Shown here: one piece after another, positions 1-11,106 of the stretch
How positions within the stretch are numbered: the first letter of the stretch is position 1
Layout of the letters: every line of letters starts with the position of its first letter
Origin: Vitis vinifera
Lineage: Eukaryota > Streptophyta > Magnoliopsida > Vitales > Vitaceae
NCBI RefSeq assembly: GCF_030704535.1
Contig: NC_081812.1
Location: 16,837,001 to 16,901,000 of the forward strand
DNA: 64,000 bases
Direction: 5' to 3'
Position numbers and translations under genes: made by a program
Notes under the pieces: model-generated
What the model was told of the DNA's origin: nothing
Databases searched by the model: none
The model's input: the letters and a program-made list of their open reading frames with translations, nothing else

Positions 1-880
1 AATTAATAAAGATATAATTTAAGACATTTCAATTCTTTGATTGGAGGAGAAGGAAGACAAACGGCCATGTAAGGAAGGCATCGCAACTCTTTCACTGTAA
101 AAGTGAAAGCCAGAGGAAAATATAGAGCCTTGACATACAAGGGATCTGGCTGTCTACCTAAAAGCTAAAACATCTCCACCAAAAGAAAAGTATCTTGAAG
201 GGTATAATTAGACTTTCAGTTACGCTAAAAGAATAGCTATGGACTGAAAACTTTTGATTTTACACCTCACAAAATATTCAAACAAATTTGTGATTGTGAA
301 TTATTCAATAAGAAAAAAAAAAGAAAAAGAAATTTAAAGTTTGAGATTTCTTTTCAAAAACAGTTTTTTTCTTCTTAAAAATATATAATTATTTCCATAC
401 TCAAAAACATATTTGGTAATTTTTCATTGAAAAAAAAAACAATTTTCTAAGAATTTGAAAACATATATGGTAATTTTTTGTTAACAAAAAAATATAGAAC
501 TTGAAAATATATTTAGTAATTTTTTGTTAAAAAAAAAAAAAAAAACACTTGTTGAAACAAAATATTTTCTGAAAACATATTTGATTACCTTTAAAACATA
601 TTTAATTATATTCAAATGTTTCCTTGAGGCTGAGCTGTTTTCAAAAATGACAATGATTAGATAAAAAATATTTGAAAACCTAAAAAATAGGTGAAAAATA
701 TTTTTTGATAACTGTTTTAAAGAATGTCCCAAGCAGCCCCTCCATCCTCCTGGACTTAATCATTTTTGTAATAAAAATATGCATAAGGTAATTGGTCTGA
801 ACAAACAGATGGAGGTTGTTTTTTTTAATTATAGTTTGTTTTTTCTTGTTGAAAGTTGAAGCTATAAACTATCTATGTAT
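1..880. other. AT-rich flank downstream of PAR1
   Basis: No gene is supported here. I looked on the minus strand for the last exon expected of a PAR1 gene (a segment like VFLPKLCEAQ) and did not find it. The stretch is AT-rich. It includes about three imperfect units of roughly 50-65 bp at 403-560, each with a core like ACATATTTGGTAATTTTT followed by an A-tract. Confidence 0.5.
403..560. repeat. Short AT-rich tandem repeat, about 3 units
   Basis: Three successive imperfect units each read roughly AAAACATATTTGGTAATTTTT, then a T/A-rich spacer and a long A-tract. The last two units share TTAGTAATTTTTTGTTAA-type cores. It is a local minisatellite of low complexity with no coding value. Confidence 0.5.
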
Positions 881-889
881 AAAAAATAG

Positions 890-1420
890 TTAGAGAAAAG
901 GGCAAGGTGAATAAGAAGTGTTACCTTCTCCAGCGGCCAAATTGAAGTAGAGGTCAATAATGTTGGGGCAGTTGTGGTAACAATTGGAGGAACAAAGCTT
1001 GGCAGTGAATTGCGGCTCAAGAAGAGAATCAGAAGAAATTCCAACGGAGCTCCTGTCAACCCCGCATGCACTCACGCACTGATCCGTCTCGATATATTCA
1101 GACATCCTCTCAACAATCACCTCCGACGTCCTGCACTGGTACTCCATTTCCCCGTTCTCCCTTGCATATTTCTCCAACAAGCACCGCTTCCCCGAAGACG
1201 CGATCGAGAAGGCGCATTTGTCATTAGGCAATTCCTCGCATATAATCTCCCCTAAGGCCCAAATCAACAATCTAATTAATCAACCAATAAGAGGGACGAA
1301 AAGAAAAACTAATTTAAGAAAGATATCTTGAATATACATACCAAAAGCTGCATGCAGCAAGAGAGAAGAAACCAAGAAGAGAATGAATGAGGAGGGGGAG
1401 GAGGAGGAGGAAAAGGCCAT
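890..1420 (-). CDS. PAR1-family secreted Cys-rich protein (3' end not found)
   Basis: Exon 1 is 1342-1420 and exon 2 begins at 1251. They join in phase after a GT-AG intron (1252-1341). Exon 1 starts with ATG at 1420 and encodes a serine-rich, hydrophobic N-terminus ending LLLHAAFG, a clear signal peptide. Exon 2 encodes the hallmark PAR1 blocks: [19 protein letters not shown], then [35 protein letters not shown] and [16 protein letters not shown]. The even, numerous cysteines suggest a disulfide-rich secreted protein. The family was first described as photoassimilate-responsive; its biochemical role is not settled. Family members usually continue past LAAGEG with a final exon. A donor-like GGTAAC follows that motif near 920, and the next exon was not recognised in the remaining 880 bases, so the gene is treated as partial at its 3' end. 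Family assignment is confident; the exact end is not. Confidence 0.85.
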
Positions 1421-1545
1421 AGGATTGGAGTTGTTTTCGCGTAGGCTTCTTGTAGAGAGGAAGGAGGGATTATTTTAGGATTGGGTGAATGGAAATGGGG
1501 TTTGTGAAGGAGAGTGAATTGAGGATGGTGGTGTTGTCGGGTGTG

Positions 1546-1583
1546 TATATAAACCAGAGAGGGTATTGGGTTGGCTATATATA
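1546..1583 (-). promoter_or_regulatory. Candidate PAR1 TATA boxes
   Basis: Two TATA-like motifs lie 125-165 bases upstream of the PAR1 start: TATATA at 1546-1551 and TATATATA at 1576-1583. Either could place transcription start between about 1515 and 1550. Position and sequence fit a core promoter, but both are self-complementary, so strand is inferred from the gene. Confidence 0.4.
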
Positions 1584-2391
1584 GGTAGGTGTTGGGAATG
1601 CCTGTTTTGGAACGTAATAGTTTCTTCTATATTTTACGCGTCTTTTAGAATGGGCACGCGTTTGGTGGTTTACCGGCTGCCGATGCCCTCTCATGTCATT
1701 TCGTATAAGTCCTCTCTTTATTTTTCTTGGTCTCCCACACGCTTTTTTCCATTTATTTTTTACTTTTGGTGGGGAAGCCTAATTTCAATTTTTTTATTTT
1801 GTTCTCCATACGTGCTTTCATGTTCAAACCTAACCAATGACCCTTTTTTGGCAGTCTAGATGCCCATTTTCCTAATACCCTTCGCTGGAAGTTTCGTTGT
1901 GCCTCTTTCTAATTGTGCCCAATAGGCTTGGACTTGGAGGCTCCAACCTAATTCGCTAGCAATAGCAGTCGGAATGCATTGAATTTGCTTGATGAAATGA
2001 GAAGTTGACGTTGTTATTTTCTTGTCTTAGTTGATCACATCATTCCTACAAATATGAACAATATGAGAGAAGGAAAAGAGTGATTATTAAAACCAGATTA
2101 TCGATTTAATTTAATCATGAATATGATGGGGTAGATATTTTATGGAATTCATTTGACTTTTCAAATACAGAATACACGTATTTGAAGCCGAACAGCTGAA
2201 AGATGAGCAGTGAGAAGAGACGACCTAGAAGACATGGAAGTTGAAAGGTCAACCTAGCTTAATATTAACGTAGAGAGACAAAATCGTGAGTTATGTTGGT
2301 TGTGACGTTGGTTAGGTTGTTCACATCCAAGGTCAGCTTGACCACCACATGTTCATTTCCATATGGTGGTGCTAAACGTGCAACACAAGTT
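1584..2391. other. PAR1 upstream region
   Basis: No gene is supported. The short reading frames have no recognisable family. The sequence is moderately AT-rich and presumably contains distal promoter DNA of the PAR1 gene. Confidence 0.4.
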
Positions 2392-2437
2392 ATGGAAATT
2401 TTGGGAAGAGCTTTATGAACCTTCCCAAAATTTCCAT
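2392..2437. repeat. Perfect 17-bp inverted repeat (hairpin)
   Basis: The arm ATGGAAATTTTGGGAAG (2392-2408) is exactly complementary to CTTCCCAAAATTTCCAT (2421-2437), with a 12-base loop. It could form a strong hairpin in RNA or a cruciform in DNA. No gene adjoins it, and the arms are too short for a typical plant miRNA precursor. It may be the remnant of a small inverted-repeat element. Confidence 0.7.
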
Positions 2438-2515
2438 GAGCAATGGGGTACTGTATTCCACGCAACGAGAACTTTTTGAATTCCAGAGTTTTTGGAAAAA
2501 TATTTTCCCATGTTC

Positions 2516-3250
2516 TGAAATATCGGTAAATATAGTACTTAAATTTTATGAATATATCAAAAATATAAAAAAAGATATCGATGAATATTTTGATAAAACA
2601 AAAATTATTTAAAATTCATGAAAATATTTAAAAAAAACTATAAAAATGATAAAATAAATAAAAATATACATGTTAAAGTATTTTTTTTAAGTATAATTTA
2701 GATAAGTATGGTTAAAGAGAAAAATATTTGTAAACAAAAATATGTCGGTATTAATAATTTATTATTTATTTAATCAAATTAATTTTAATTTATAAAATAC
2801 TTGAACTTAATTTTTTTTTATTTTAGTATTTTTTTAATAAATTTATATTTTTAATATTTTAAAATAAAAACATTCAAAATTAAATAAAGTTAAAAGGATA
2901 AATATAAAAATGAAGTGATAGTAATTTTTTAAAATATGATTAATAAGATAATGATGATATATTTAATATTAAAGTTATAATTTATTTAATTCAAATACAT
3001 TCAATAATGTAAAATAAATGATGATGCATATATGAATTTTTAATATTTATATTTTTTATATTTAATTATCATATGAATGATATTAAAAAAATATCTATCA
3101 AGAAAATTATTATGGTGGTTTTTATATATTAATTAATTAATTAATTAATTTTTAAAATAACATAATTAGTATTAACGATATTCCCTCCAATCGATAATCT
3201 ATACCCAATACATGTCAATATATCAACGATTTCCACCGGAAAAAAAAAAC
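2516..3250. repeat. Dispersed ATATCGG-rich repeat, copy 1
   Basis: The copy opens with AAATATCGGTAAATAT-like sequence. It continues through an AT-rich body shared with the other copies (AAAATTATTTAAAATT, AAATTAATTTTAATTTATAAAATA) and closes with a CGATATT/ATCGATAAT segment near 3177-3230. The related stretches are at 7440-10235, 10830-11010 and 16258-17195. It has no coding capacity. The class is unknown; it resembles a non-autonomous element with GATATT-rich ends. Confidence 0.55.
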
Positions 3251-4102
3251 TGAAATTTTAATCCTTGTTCCACACTCATTTGATAAAAATAAAAAAATAA
3301 AAAAATCGTGAAATGGGATGATTTAAAAAATAATACCCATAGATTAAAGGTAATATGTGAGATAATCAAATATAATATTTATATATCATTAAAAGGTGGA
3401 ATCTGAATAATTAAAAATATTATACAAATTTTAATTATTTTAAAATATATGTACAAAGTTATGATTTCATAAATTTGAAATTTTATTTTATGGGTTTTTT
3501 TTTCAAATAAGAGTGAAAAAATACATTTTTTTTCTAAATTCTTTCAGACTATCGATGTTTCCATCAACTTTATGAGACTACCCTTAGTTAGTGTATTTAT
3601 TCATCTTGTAATCAAAGTCTTGATTTATTGTCCAATATTATGAAGACACGCACTCTCGGAGTGTGTAATTAATTAATTATACACTAAATTAAGCTAAGTG
3701 CATATTATGAGTTGCTTTAGAACTTTCCCACATCGTGAAAAAAGAGAAGAATATCATATTCACAGTGGTGGTGTTTGAAATCTTATATCATGACTTCCTA
3801 GGAAGTTGAAAATTTGGGTGAAAGAAAAATCCAAGTGGGAAGGTAATGTTCAATTTTTGTACACCATTCATGCCATTGGGCAACCTGGCTACATGTTTTA
3901 TTTTCAAACGAATACCTAAAGTATGTGGCCCAATAGCATCAATGGCCTTTATTATGAGGGTTGGTATTGGGTCACGCCCAATTCCAACGCTGGATATGGG
4001 CCGGCCATCAGCCCAGATCAACCCAACCCGTCCATTTGTTACTGATATTGTTACTACCTAAGCCCGAATGAGCCATGATCACAAAGCTGACCCAGGAAGG
4101 AG
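3251..4102. other. FBPase 1 upstream region
   Basis: No gene is seen. The first part is AT-rich. From about 3780 it becomes GC-richer and holds GGCCCAAT and ATGGGCCGGCC motifs (around 3930-4010), similar to plant site II elements (TGGGCC/T) near start sites. It is likely the distal promoter of the chloroplast FBPase gene. Confidence 0.4.
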
Positions 4103-4108
4103 GATAAG
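4103..4108 (+). promoter_or_regulatory. I-box (GATAAG) upstream of FBPase 1
   Basis: GATAAG lies 162 bases upstream of the start codon. I-boxes are known light-responsive elements of nuclear photosynthesis genes. A GATAAG also lies upstream of the second FBPase copy (19977-19982). The role is inferred from motif and place only. Confidence 0.35.
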
Positions 4109-4198
4109 TGGGGCCCAGTATAACATAAGTGGTTACCAGCCTCACAAGCCCGTCCTCAGCACACAACGCAATCTGCAATCTCAGCCATAATTAATACA

Positions 4199-4435
4199 AT
4201 GGAGAAACAGCATGAAAAGGAAGCAGAGCTAGACAAAATCACTAGGAGAAAAGGAAAAACACAGAGACCATGGCTGCAACTTCAGCAACAGCAACGACAG
4301 CATCGTCACAGCTCCACTTCTCAAGCTCTCACTCAATCTCTCGTCTCTCCCCTTTCCACCTACGTGTCTATGACTCCAGGACTCTTGTCTCATTTCCAAC
4401 CAACAGCAAGAGAGGGCATGGAGTCAGCGGAGTGA
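4199..4435 (+). other. Upstream reading frame overlapping the FBPase 1 start
   Basis: An ATG at 4199 opens a 78-codon frame that overlaps the FBPase start (4270) in another frame. If the transcript begins upstream of 4199, this would be an overlapping uORF that could reduce translation of FBPase. The peptide (Gln/Ser-rich) matches no family I know. Whether it is transcribed cannot be told from sequence. Confidence 0.3.
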
Positions 4436-6112
4436 GGTGCATGGCGGTGGGGACGGCGTCGGAAGCAGAGACCAAGAAGAAGAGTGGATTTGAAATTCAG
4501 GCACTCACGAGCTGGTTGCTGAAGCAGGAGCAAGCGGGTGTTATTGATGCTGAGCTCACTATTGTGATTTCAAGCATTTCCATGGCGTGTAAGCAGATTG
4601 CTTCACTGGTGCAGAGAGCTAGTATTTCCAACTTGACTGGAGTTCAGGGAGCTGTTAACGTTCAAGGGGAGGATCAGAAGAAGCTTGACGTGGTCTCCAA
4701 CGAGGTATTCATCGCCTTAAAGTAGTTTCTTTGATTCATAAATCACAAAATGTATTTTCAAATTCCTCACAAATTTAAGAGTAAGGGATAAAAAAGATCT
4801 TGGCAGAGTTGTGATGATTGCTTTCATGGCAATTTGATCAGAAGTCTTCACTTTGAGCTACATACAAGCAGCCAAACAACTCTGGCAATGGTCATTCCTT
4901 GTGATTTTCACCATTAAAAACATTAAAGAACTTGGATGAATTTAAGCAAACCAACTTGGATAGTAGGTGTTCTCTAATTGCTTGAGATCGAGTGGACGGA
5001 CTGGGATCATAGCATCGGAGGAGGAAGATGTACCAGTGGCCGTGGAAGAGAGTTACTCAGGCAACTACATTGTGGTGTTTGACCCACTCGATGGATCATC
5101 CAACATCGATGCTGCAGTGTCTACTGGGTCTATCTTTGGAATATACAGCCCAAATGATGAGTGCCTCGCAGACATTGGCGATGATTCCACGGTAATTCCC
5201 TGCGTCTCCCATTTCATTCCAAATCATAATTTCAAGAGGAAAAGAAACCAATTCCAATGTTCCACCATCATGAAACTACAGAGTCTAAAAGGCAAAACAA
5301 AACCAAGTTGGAACTCACTTGAGTTCCTTTGTAAAACACAATTCCATGCTAATTAAGACCAAGTACAGGGTGGGCACCATACATCTTAATCGATGAATTG
5401 AATTATAATGGCATCTGATGTCCCGCATCGCAGCTGGACTCAACAGAACAAAGGTGCGTTGTGAATGTGTGTCAGCCGGGAAGCAACCTCCTTGCCGCTG
5501 GATACTGCATGTACTCAAGCTCTATCATCTTTGTGGTCTCCATCGGAACGGGGGTGTTCGCCTTCACCTTAGACCCCATGTATGGGGAATTTGTTTTGAC
5601 TCAGGAGAACATCCAGATACCTAAGTCGGGAAAAATTTACTCATTTAACGAAGGCAACTACCAATTGTGGGATGATAAACTGAAGAAGTACATTGATGAC
5701 CTCAAGGACCCAGGTCCCAGTGGGAAGCCCTACTCCGCTCGATACATTGGAAGCTTGGTTGGGGACTTCCACCGAACACTGCTATACGGTGGGATTTATG
5801 GGTACCCAAGGGACAAGAAGAGCAAGAATGGGAAGCTGAGGCTCTTGTATGAGTGTGCACCAATGAGCTACTTGGTGGAACAGGCTGGTGGGAAAGGATC
5901 GGATGGTCACCAGAGAATACTCGACATTCAGCCGGTGGAAGTGAGTGTAAATCATTTACTTGATCAGCTTTTTACCCTGTTTGGTTGGAACATCAAACGA
6001 TTATGATATTTTTTTATGGTGTTTGCTGTAACTTGTACAGATACATCAGCGTGTTCCGCTTTACATCGGTAGCGTGGAGGAGGTGGAAAAACTAGAGAAG
6101 TACTTGGCCTGA
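4270..6112 (+). CDS. Chloroplast fructose-1,6-bisphosphatase (copy 1, intact)
   Basis: This enzyme hydrolyses fructose-1,6-bisphosphate to fructose-6-phosphate in the stromal Calvin-Benson cycle. Exons are 4270-4704, 4967-5191, 5434-5940 and 6041-6112, all phase 0 with GT-AG introns, giving 412 aa. Residues 1 to about 70 are a Ser/Thr-rich transit peptide ending near GVRCMAVG. The metal-binding motif DPLDGSSN is at about 184-191. The plastid redox loop is present: Cys at about 211, 228 and 233 (NDEC...[14 protein letters not shown]). This is the hallmark of the thioredoxin-regulated, light-activated isoform; cytosolic and redox-insensitive forms lack it. Further FBPase blocks are [37 protein letters not shown] and [11 protein letters not shown], and the protein ends LEKYLA. 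The start at 4270 fits the transit peptide; the ATG at 4199 is out of frame. A diverged paralogue lies about 15 kb downstream. No defect is seen. Confidence 0.95.
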
Positions 6113-6261
6113 TTGAAATGTGAAAGCAAAGAGTTTGATTTTGTTTATGGGAGAACATGTTTTGTGGAAGTCTCTGCAGGAGCTCCCTGAATTGATAATT
6201 AATCAGTTACAAAAACTCGGAAAGGCCTAAAAGCAGGTCATTTGTGTTCTCCACTCTGTCA

Positions 6262-6299
6262 AAATTCTCTTTATATATATATATATATAAAGAGAATTT
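6262..6299. repeat. Perfect palindrome with (TA)n core after FBPase 1
   Basis: The 38-base segment beginning AAATTCTCTTTATATATA is its own reverse complement. It sits about 150 bases past the FBPase stop codon, so it may fall in or just beyond the 3' UTR and could form a hairpin. It is probably a TA microsatellite whose flanks are inverted copies. Confidence 0.7.
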
Positions 6300-7281
6300 A
6301 AACCAGGGTGAGGAGTGAAATGGCTTCATTCAGCCAGGTGTCACTCCTCTTCTATTCTATGATTGTGAATTGAATTCAAGTTACAAAATATAGAGCCATG
6401 CTCCAAACTCCGGAGCTGGCTCTAAGCTTCTGGGCCAAACTCCTCTGGGATTAGATTTGGGCTGATTTTTTAACACCAAGACCAACCCGCAATCACACCC
6501 CAAAAAGAAGGGCTTATTTGAACTCCATTCCCGCTACAGTGGAGACCACCACTTCACCTTGACTTACAAATTAGATAACCAAATTTTGTTAAATTCTCGG
6601 GCCTAGTGTCAGGCCTGGGCTGGGTTTTAAATTTGGCCCAGCTGAGGGTCCAGACCAGCGCAATCCTGTATACATTCTCCCCAATCCCTACTGCATGATG
6701 TATTCTCTCCTATGTCAAATAAGCATGAGAATCGCGAAACTCATCCATCTCATTCCACTCTACATCTACCTATTTTTTTCAATAAAAAAAAATTCACATG
6801 ATGAAATTAAGTTTTTCTTCAAAATCCAACTATTCCCTCCTAGGATTTGTTAAAAAAAATATAAGGCCCATTTGGTCATGCTTTTTTATATTTGTTTTTA
6901 AAAATATTTTTTTATTTTGATTTTGTATTAATTCAAGTCTTATTAAAATAAAAATAAATAGTTTTTAGTAAAATATAAATAACAATATTATAATAACATT
7001 GTAATTTTTTTATATATAAAAATATACTATTTTGGTACATGTTAAAAATATACGAATAATGATATCTTTATGAAAGTGTAATTAATTCTTTTGTTAAAAA
7101 TAAATAATAATACTTTACAAAAATAATTGTTAATAATATTTTATTTAGAATAAATTTTAAAAAATAAAGTTTAACATTTTTAATATATAAATGAGACACA
7201 TTTTACTTAATTTGTAAAAATAAAGATGAAAATAAAAAGGATAAATAATTTGTACTTCAAAAAAAAAAAAAAGGGAAGAAG

Positions 7282-7312
<31 letters not shown>

Positions 7313-7439
7313 ATATAATGTTTAAAAATTAAATTTGTGAAACTTGAAACCTACTTAAACTTTATTAAATGGAGTATGAATTAAAAATCTCCAAGTTATA
7401 AAATTTGATGAAGATGAAGAGATTTATGACATAAATTCA
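6300..7439. other. Intergenic, AT-rich
   Basis: No gene is seen. A GC-richer part (6400-6680) contains TGGGCC/GGGCCTAG words but no reading frame. The rest is AT-rich, with a (TA)n microsatellite at about 7281-7308 beside an A-tract. Confidence 0.5.
7281..7308. repeat. (TA)n microsatellite
   Basis: An uninterrupted run of alternating TA of about 14 units follows an A-rich tract. It is simple-sequence DNA, likely variable between individuals. Confidence 0.8.
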
Positions 7440-10235
7440 AATATGAAAATATCGCTAATTACGGATATATTAATATTTCGATTTTACGGATATATGAGAG
7501 AAATATCGGTGAATATTATTTCATAAATATCGGTGGAACGAAAATTATTTAAAATTTATAGGAATGTTTGGAAAAACTCCAAAAAATGATAAAATAAGTA
7601 AAAATACATATTTTAAAGTTATTTTGTAAGTGTAATTGATATAAATATGATCATGAAGAAAAACATTGGTTTTCACGCCCCAAAACCCACTCTAAGGTCA
7701 TGACGGTCATTTCACACTTTAAGCCCAAAGGGTCAAAGTGGAAATGACACAAACATTTGTATTGTAACTGAAAATAAATTTACCAATTACCAAATTTTTG
7801 TTCAGAGTAGTAGGACAAAATTTTAAAGTCTCCAAGCATCAATTTTTTTTTTAAAAAAAAAACTAACATATCAACTAGAGTGTTATTATCCAAATAACTC
7901 CAAATTCAAATAATTTAAACGAAAAATAAATTTTAACATCTAAACAATGTCCAAAATAAAGTTTAAACCAAAATCCTAACAAATAAAAATTTTCCCCACC
8001 CTAGCCTCATTCCTCGCCTGAACCGAGAGTACCTAAAAAATTATTAACGAAGGGGCATGCGCTTAAAGCTCAATAAGGAACATTAATGTAGTTTTATAGA
8101 TAAAACATTTTCAATCATATTTGCAAATATGAAATATAACATATACTTATTTTCATAAAAAAAAAAAACTTTTGAGTTCGAAATACTAATAGATTCAAAC
8201 TTTTCAACAAACTTTCTCATATTCATTTCAAAATATTTTTACATTTAAAATATCTTACTCTGGTTATCAAATCACAAATGGTGTCTAATTAGGTGGGACT
8301 TTATAAATAAATGACTAATTTCAAATTTGTTTCATTTAAAGTGAATAAAACCAAAAGTCAACGATTATAATATGTTGATTAGAGCCATAAGGTCAACTAT
8401 ACTTATTGACTAGGGCCATATAATATCATGGATCGCCTTATAAGTCGCAGCTGATCAAAATTAAAGTGGGTGGAGAGATTTCTTAGATAAAGATGCGTAG
8501 AAAAGAGAGGCTATAATAAAATAAAATCGGTTTTGGATGATTGTGGAGCGATGCGAGCAGCGCAACTAGTTGAATTTTTCACTGGAGATGGTGGGACAAT
8601 AGTTCTGGTGGATTCCAAATGTAGCAACAATTTAAAAATGTTTTATTAAAAGTAAAATTATTTTTATATTTTTAATATCTAAATAGAATTTTGTTTGTTC
8701 CATCACATTTGAAAAAAAAAATTAATTTCATACAATTTTGGTTGATATATAGGAATTTTCATTTATTTGAAATTTTATTAAATACTTTTATTATTATTTT
8801 TTATTTTCACTCAAAATATGAGAATATTTGATAAAATTTTCAACCTATAAAAATTAGGTATATTTAATTAATCAAATCTTAGGACTATGTGACTAAAATT
8901 AACTCTAAAAAAATTGTAAATTATGTATGAGATCTATGAATAATATCAATGACTAATTTTAAAAGTTGTATTTAATTATAAAATTTATATTTGGTTTTCA
9001 GAAATTTTGATTATGTATGGTTTTGGAAAACTTCAAAGAAAATGAAAGAAAATTGAGAGTAAAATAAAAATAAAAAATAAATTTAAAATTAATAACTCAT
9101 TTTTATATTATATTTTTTTTTATTTTATTTTATTTTATTTTATTTTTAATTTTTTATATAAACATCAAATAATTTAAAAATATAGGAGTTTTTTTTTTTC
9201 ATCGTTTTTTTTGGAAAACTTATTTCATCATTTTTTTTTTCCTCTCTAAAGTGAAAACTTTTAACCTCCATACTCACAATTTTATGTAATTTTCACATCC
9301 AAAACTATATAATTTTTAATTTTTTTTTTATTTAGATCTATTCATTTGAGTAATCAAAATTTATTGATCTCCATTAATAAATCAAACTATGTTCATAAAT
9401 TTTTAATATTTTTGACCTAGAAATTAATTAAACGAACTCTAATCAAAATTAAGATATTCCAAATAATATCTAAAGTATTTAAAACTAATTAACGAATATA
9501 AAATATTAATTTAAATATTAAAAATCTTAAATCTTAAACCTTCAAACCTTCAATCATATGCTCTCTAATCTTTCAGATCTTTGTGTAAAAGGGTTTTCTA
9601 AATAGAGAATATAGGAAACATATAATTTATATATAGGGGTTTAAAATATGAAAAGGTTTTTTTACCCTTATTAAATTATTTTAATTAATTAATAATTTTT
9701 AAATTACGATTTTACCCCTAAATTGGGTTTGGGGCATTACATCAGTAGATAGAGATATGTTGATAGATTTGATATTTGAATTTTAAAAATAATAAATATG
9801 AATTTTGGAAATGTATAAAGTTATAATTGAGTTAAGAAATATTTGATTTTATTGAACAAAAACAATTTATACATAAATATAATACATATTGCAGTAGTCT
9901 TAGTATCAAAATGAAGATGAAGATTGATGTGGTTCATCATATTGTTAGATGAAGGGAGTCCATCTTGTTGAAAATAATATTTATTTAAAAAATTTTAAAA
10001 TATTTTTATTAAAATATGTTTTTATTACATTTTAAATAAAAAATTAAATTAATTTATATATAATATTTTATTTTAGATTTAATTTCTAAAATTTTATAAA
10101 AAATACATGGTAACAAATTTTTTTATTAACATTAATTTATTTAAATAATTAAAATTATTAATAATTTATTTTATCAAATTAATTTTAATTTATAAAATAT
10201 CGTTGATAAAAATCGGAATTTCAATAGATGGTAGT
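7440..10235. repeat. Dispersed ATATCGG-rich repeat, copy 2, split by an insertion
   Basis: The left part (7440-7668) carries AAATATCGGTGAATATT-like words and the body AAATTATTTAAAATTTATAGG. The right part (about 9960-10235) resumes the same body order as copy 4 at 16258-17195: TTTTTATTACATTTTAAATA, then TTTAATTTCTAAAATTTTAT, then AAATTAATTTTAATTTATAA. It ends with an ATCGTTGATAAAAATCGG segment. The two parts are separated by about 2 kb of unrelated DNA (7669-9740). Collinearity with copy 4 is the evidence that this is one interrupted copy. Confidence 0.5.
7669..9740. mobile_element. LTR-like fossil insertion (probable solo LTR, Gypsy-like)
   Basis: This unit begins near TGGTTTTCACGCCCCAAAAC and ends near GGGTTTGGGGCATTACA, so the ends are short inverted repeats of GCCCCAAA-type with TG/CA termini. 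An internal stretch with GGGGCATGCGCTTAAAGCTC (8052-8071) is of a kind common in plant Gypsy LTRs. No coding parts are seen. It sits inside a copy of the ATATCGG repeat. No clear target duplication was found, so the right border is uncertain. Old and broken; family assignment is tentative. Confidence 0.4.
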
Positions 10236-10829
10236 GATTTAATCAAAATAAAGATGTATTATTAATAATTACTTATATAGGGAGAGGAAAATTGTTCTCA
10301 TGATTTGTTTTTTTTTTTTAAATTTTTTTTTTTTGTTATCTCTGCTAAATCTAAAAATAAAAAAGGGCCACCCACTTCTCTCACTCGGGGCCTCGGGCAT
10401 AAGAAGCCCTTTTCTGAAGTTGCCCTCCAGACGACAGAATCCCTAAAAGGTCCCTGTTTTCCTCTGCCACCCTCAATCCTCGCAGGTACTAATCTAGTCA
10501 TGTTATTATTATTTTTTTTTGCAACCCCCGTTTGATTCCAAGAAAATCCATCCCCCATTCGATTTCCAGGAAAATTCATCCTCGTTTGATTTCCGAGAAA
10601 ATCCATGCAAAACCCCCAAGGAAAACCAAAAAAATTGCTTTTTTTGTTTGCTCCCTGCGTTTTCTGGATCTGTTCTAGGGGTCGCTTTGCTTTTGTGCCA
10701 TTCGATTTAAATTTCACGAACCCTATATCCACGATTTTTAGCCAGGCTGAAAAAACAACCTTTGCCTGCAAATCATGATCAGATTTAAAAAAAAAAATTG
10801 GACAGATTTTGTATCCTGTGCGCGGGCTG
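10236..10829. other. GC-richer segment, possible alternative leader exon
   Basis: From about 10365 to 10481 the sequence is transcript-like: C/T-rich, ending CCTCGCAG before a GTACTAAT donor-like site. It could be a first exon of the AE7-like gene or of a lost gene. The open frame on the opposite strand (10298-10852) is low in complexity and matches nothing I know, so I do not call it a gene. Confidence 0.25.
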
Positions 10830-11010
10830 GACTGGTAGGAAATATCGGGCATTTCCCGAAAAATCGGTAAAAATACCGATAAATACCGAAATATCGGCGC
10901 TATTTTCGAAAATTACCGAAATCTCCGTCGACCGATAATTCTTCGGAGCCGGCCGATAAGCGATATTTATCCGAAATATCGCCGAAATTTTTCGATATTT
11001 TAATCCTTGC
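10830..11010. repeat. Dispersed ATATCGG-rich repeat, short copy 3
   Basis: This short copy is dense in ATATCGG/CCGATA words: AAATATCGGGCATTTCCCG, AATACCGATAAATACCG, AAATATCGCCGAAATTTTTC. It ends in TTTTAATCCTTG, also found at the end of copy 1 (near 3262). It consists mainly of the terminal parts without the AT-rich body, which suggests internal deletion of a mobile unit. Confidence 0.55.
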
Positions 11011-11039
11011 ATGAATCAGAGAACGGCCCAGTTGCAGCC

Positions 11040-11106
11040 TAATAGTTAAAAAATGGGCCGGCCCATGCTCAGCCCATAATTAGCCGAATGAGCGTAGCCC
11101 TAATTT
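11040..11106 (+). promoter_or_regulatory. Site II / telo-box-like promoter of the AE7-like gene
   Basis: ATGGGCCGGCCCATGC, then AGCCCATAAT and TAGCCCTAATTT, lie just before a transcript-like segment. Paired TGGGCC/T (site II) motifs and AACCCTA-like words are typical of plant housekeeping promoters. The target gene is inferred from orientation and a donor site at 11271. Confidence 0.45.

Noticed and set aside
2265-2465. Minus-strand 66-codon frame near the hairpin
   Set aside because: No family recognised and it overlaps the perfect inverted repeat; chance frame is likely.
10298-10852. Minus-strand open frame of 184 codons
   Set aside because: Low-complexity, Lys/Asn-rich peptide with no family likeness; overlaps transcript-like sequence of the other strand and part of a repeat.
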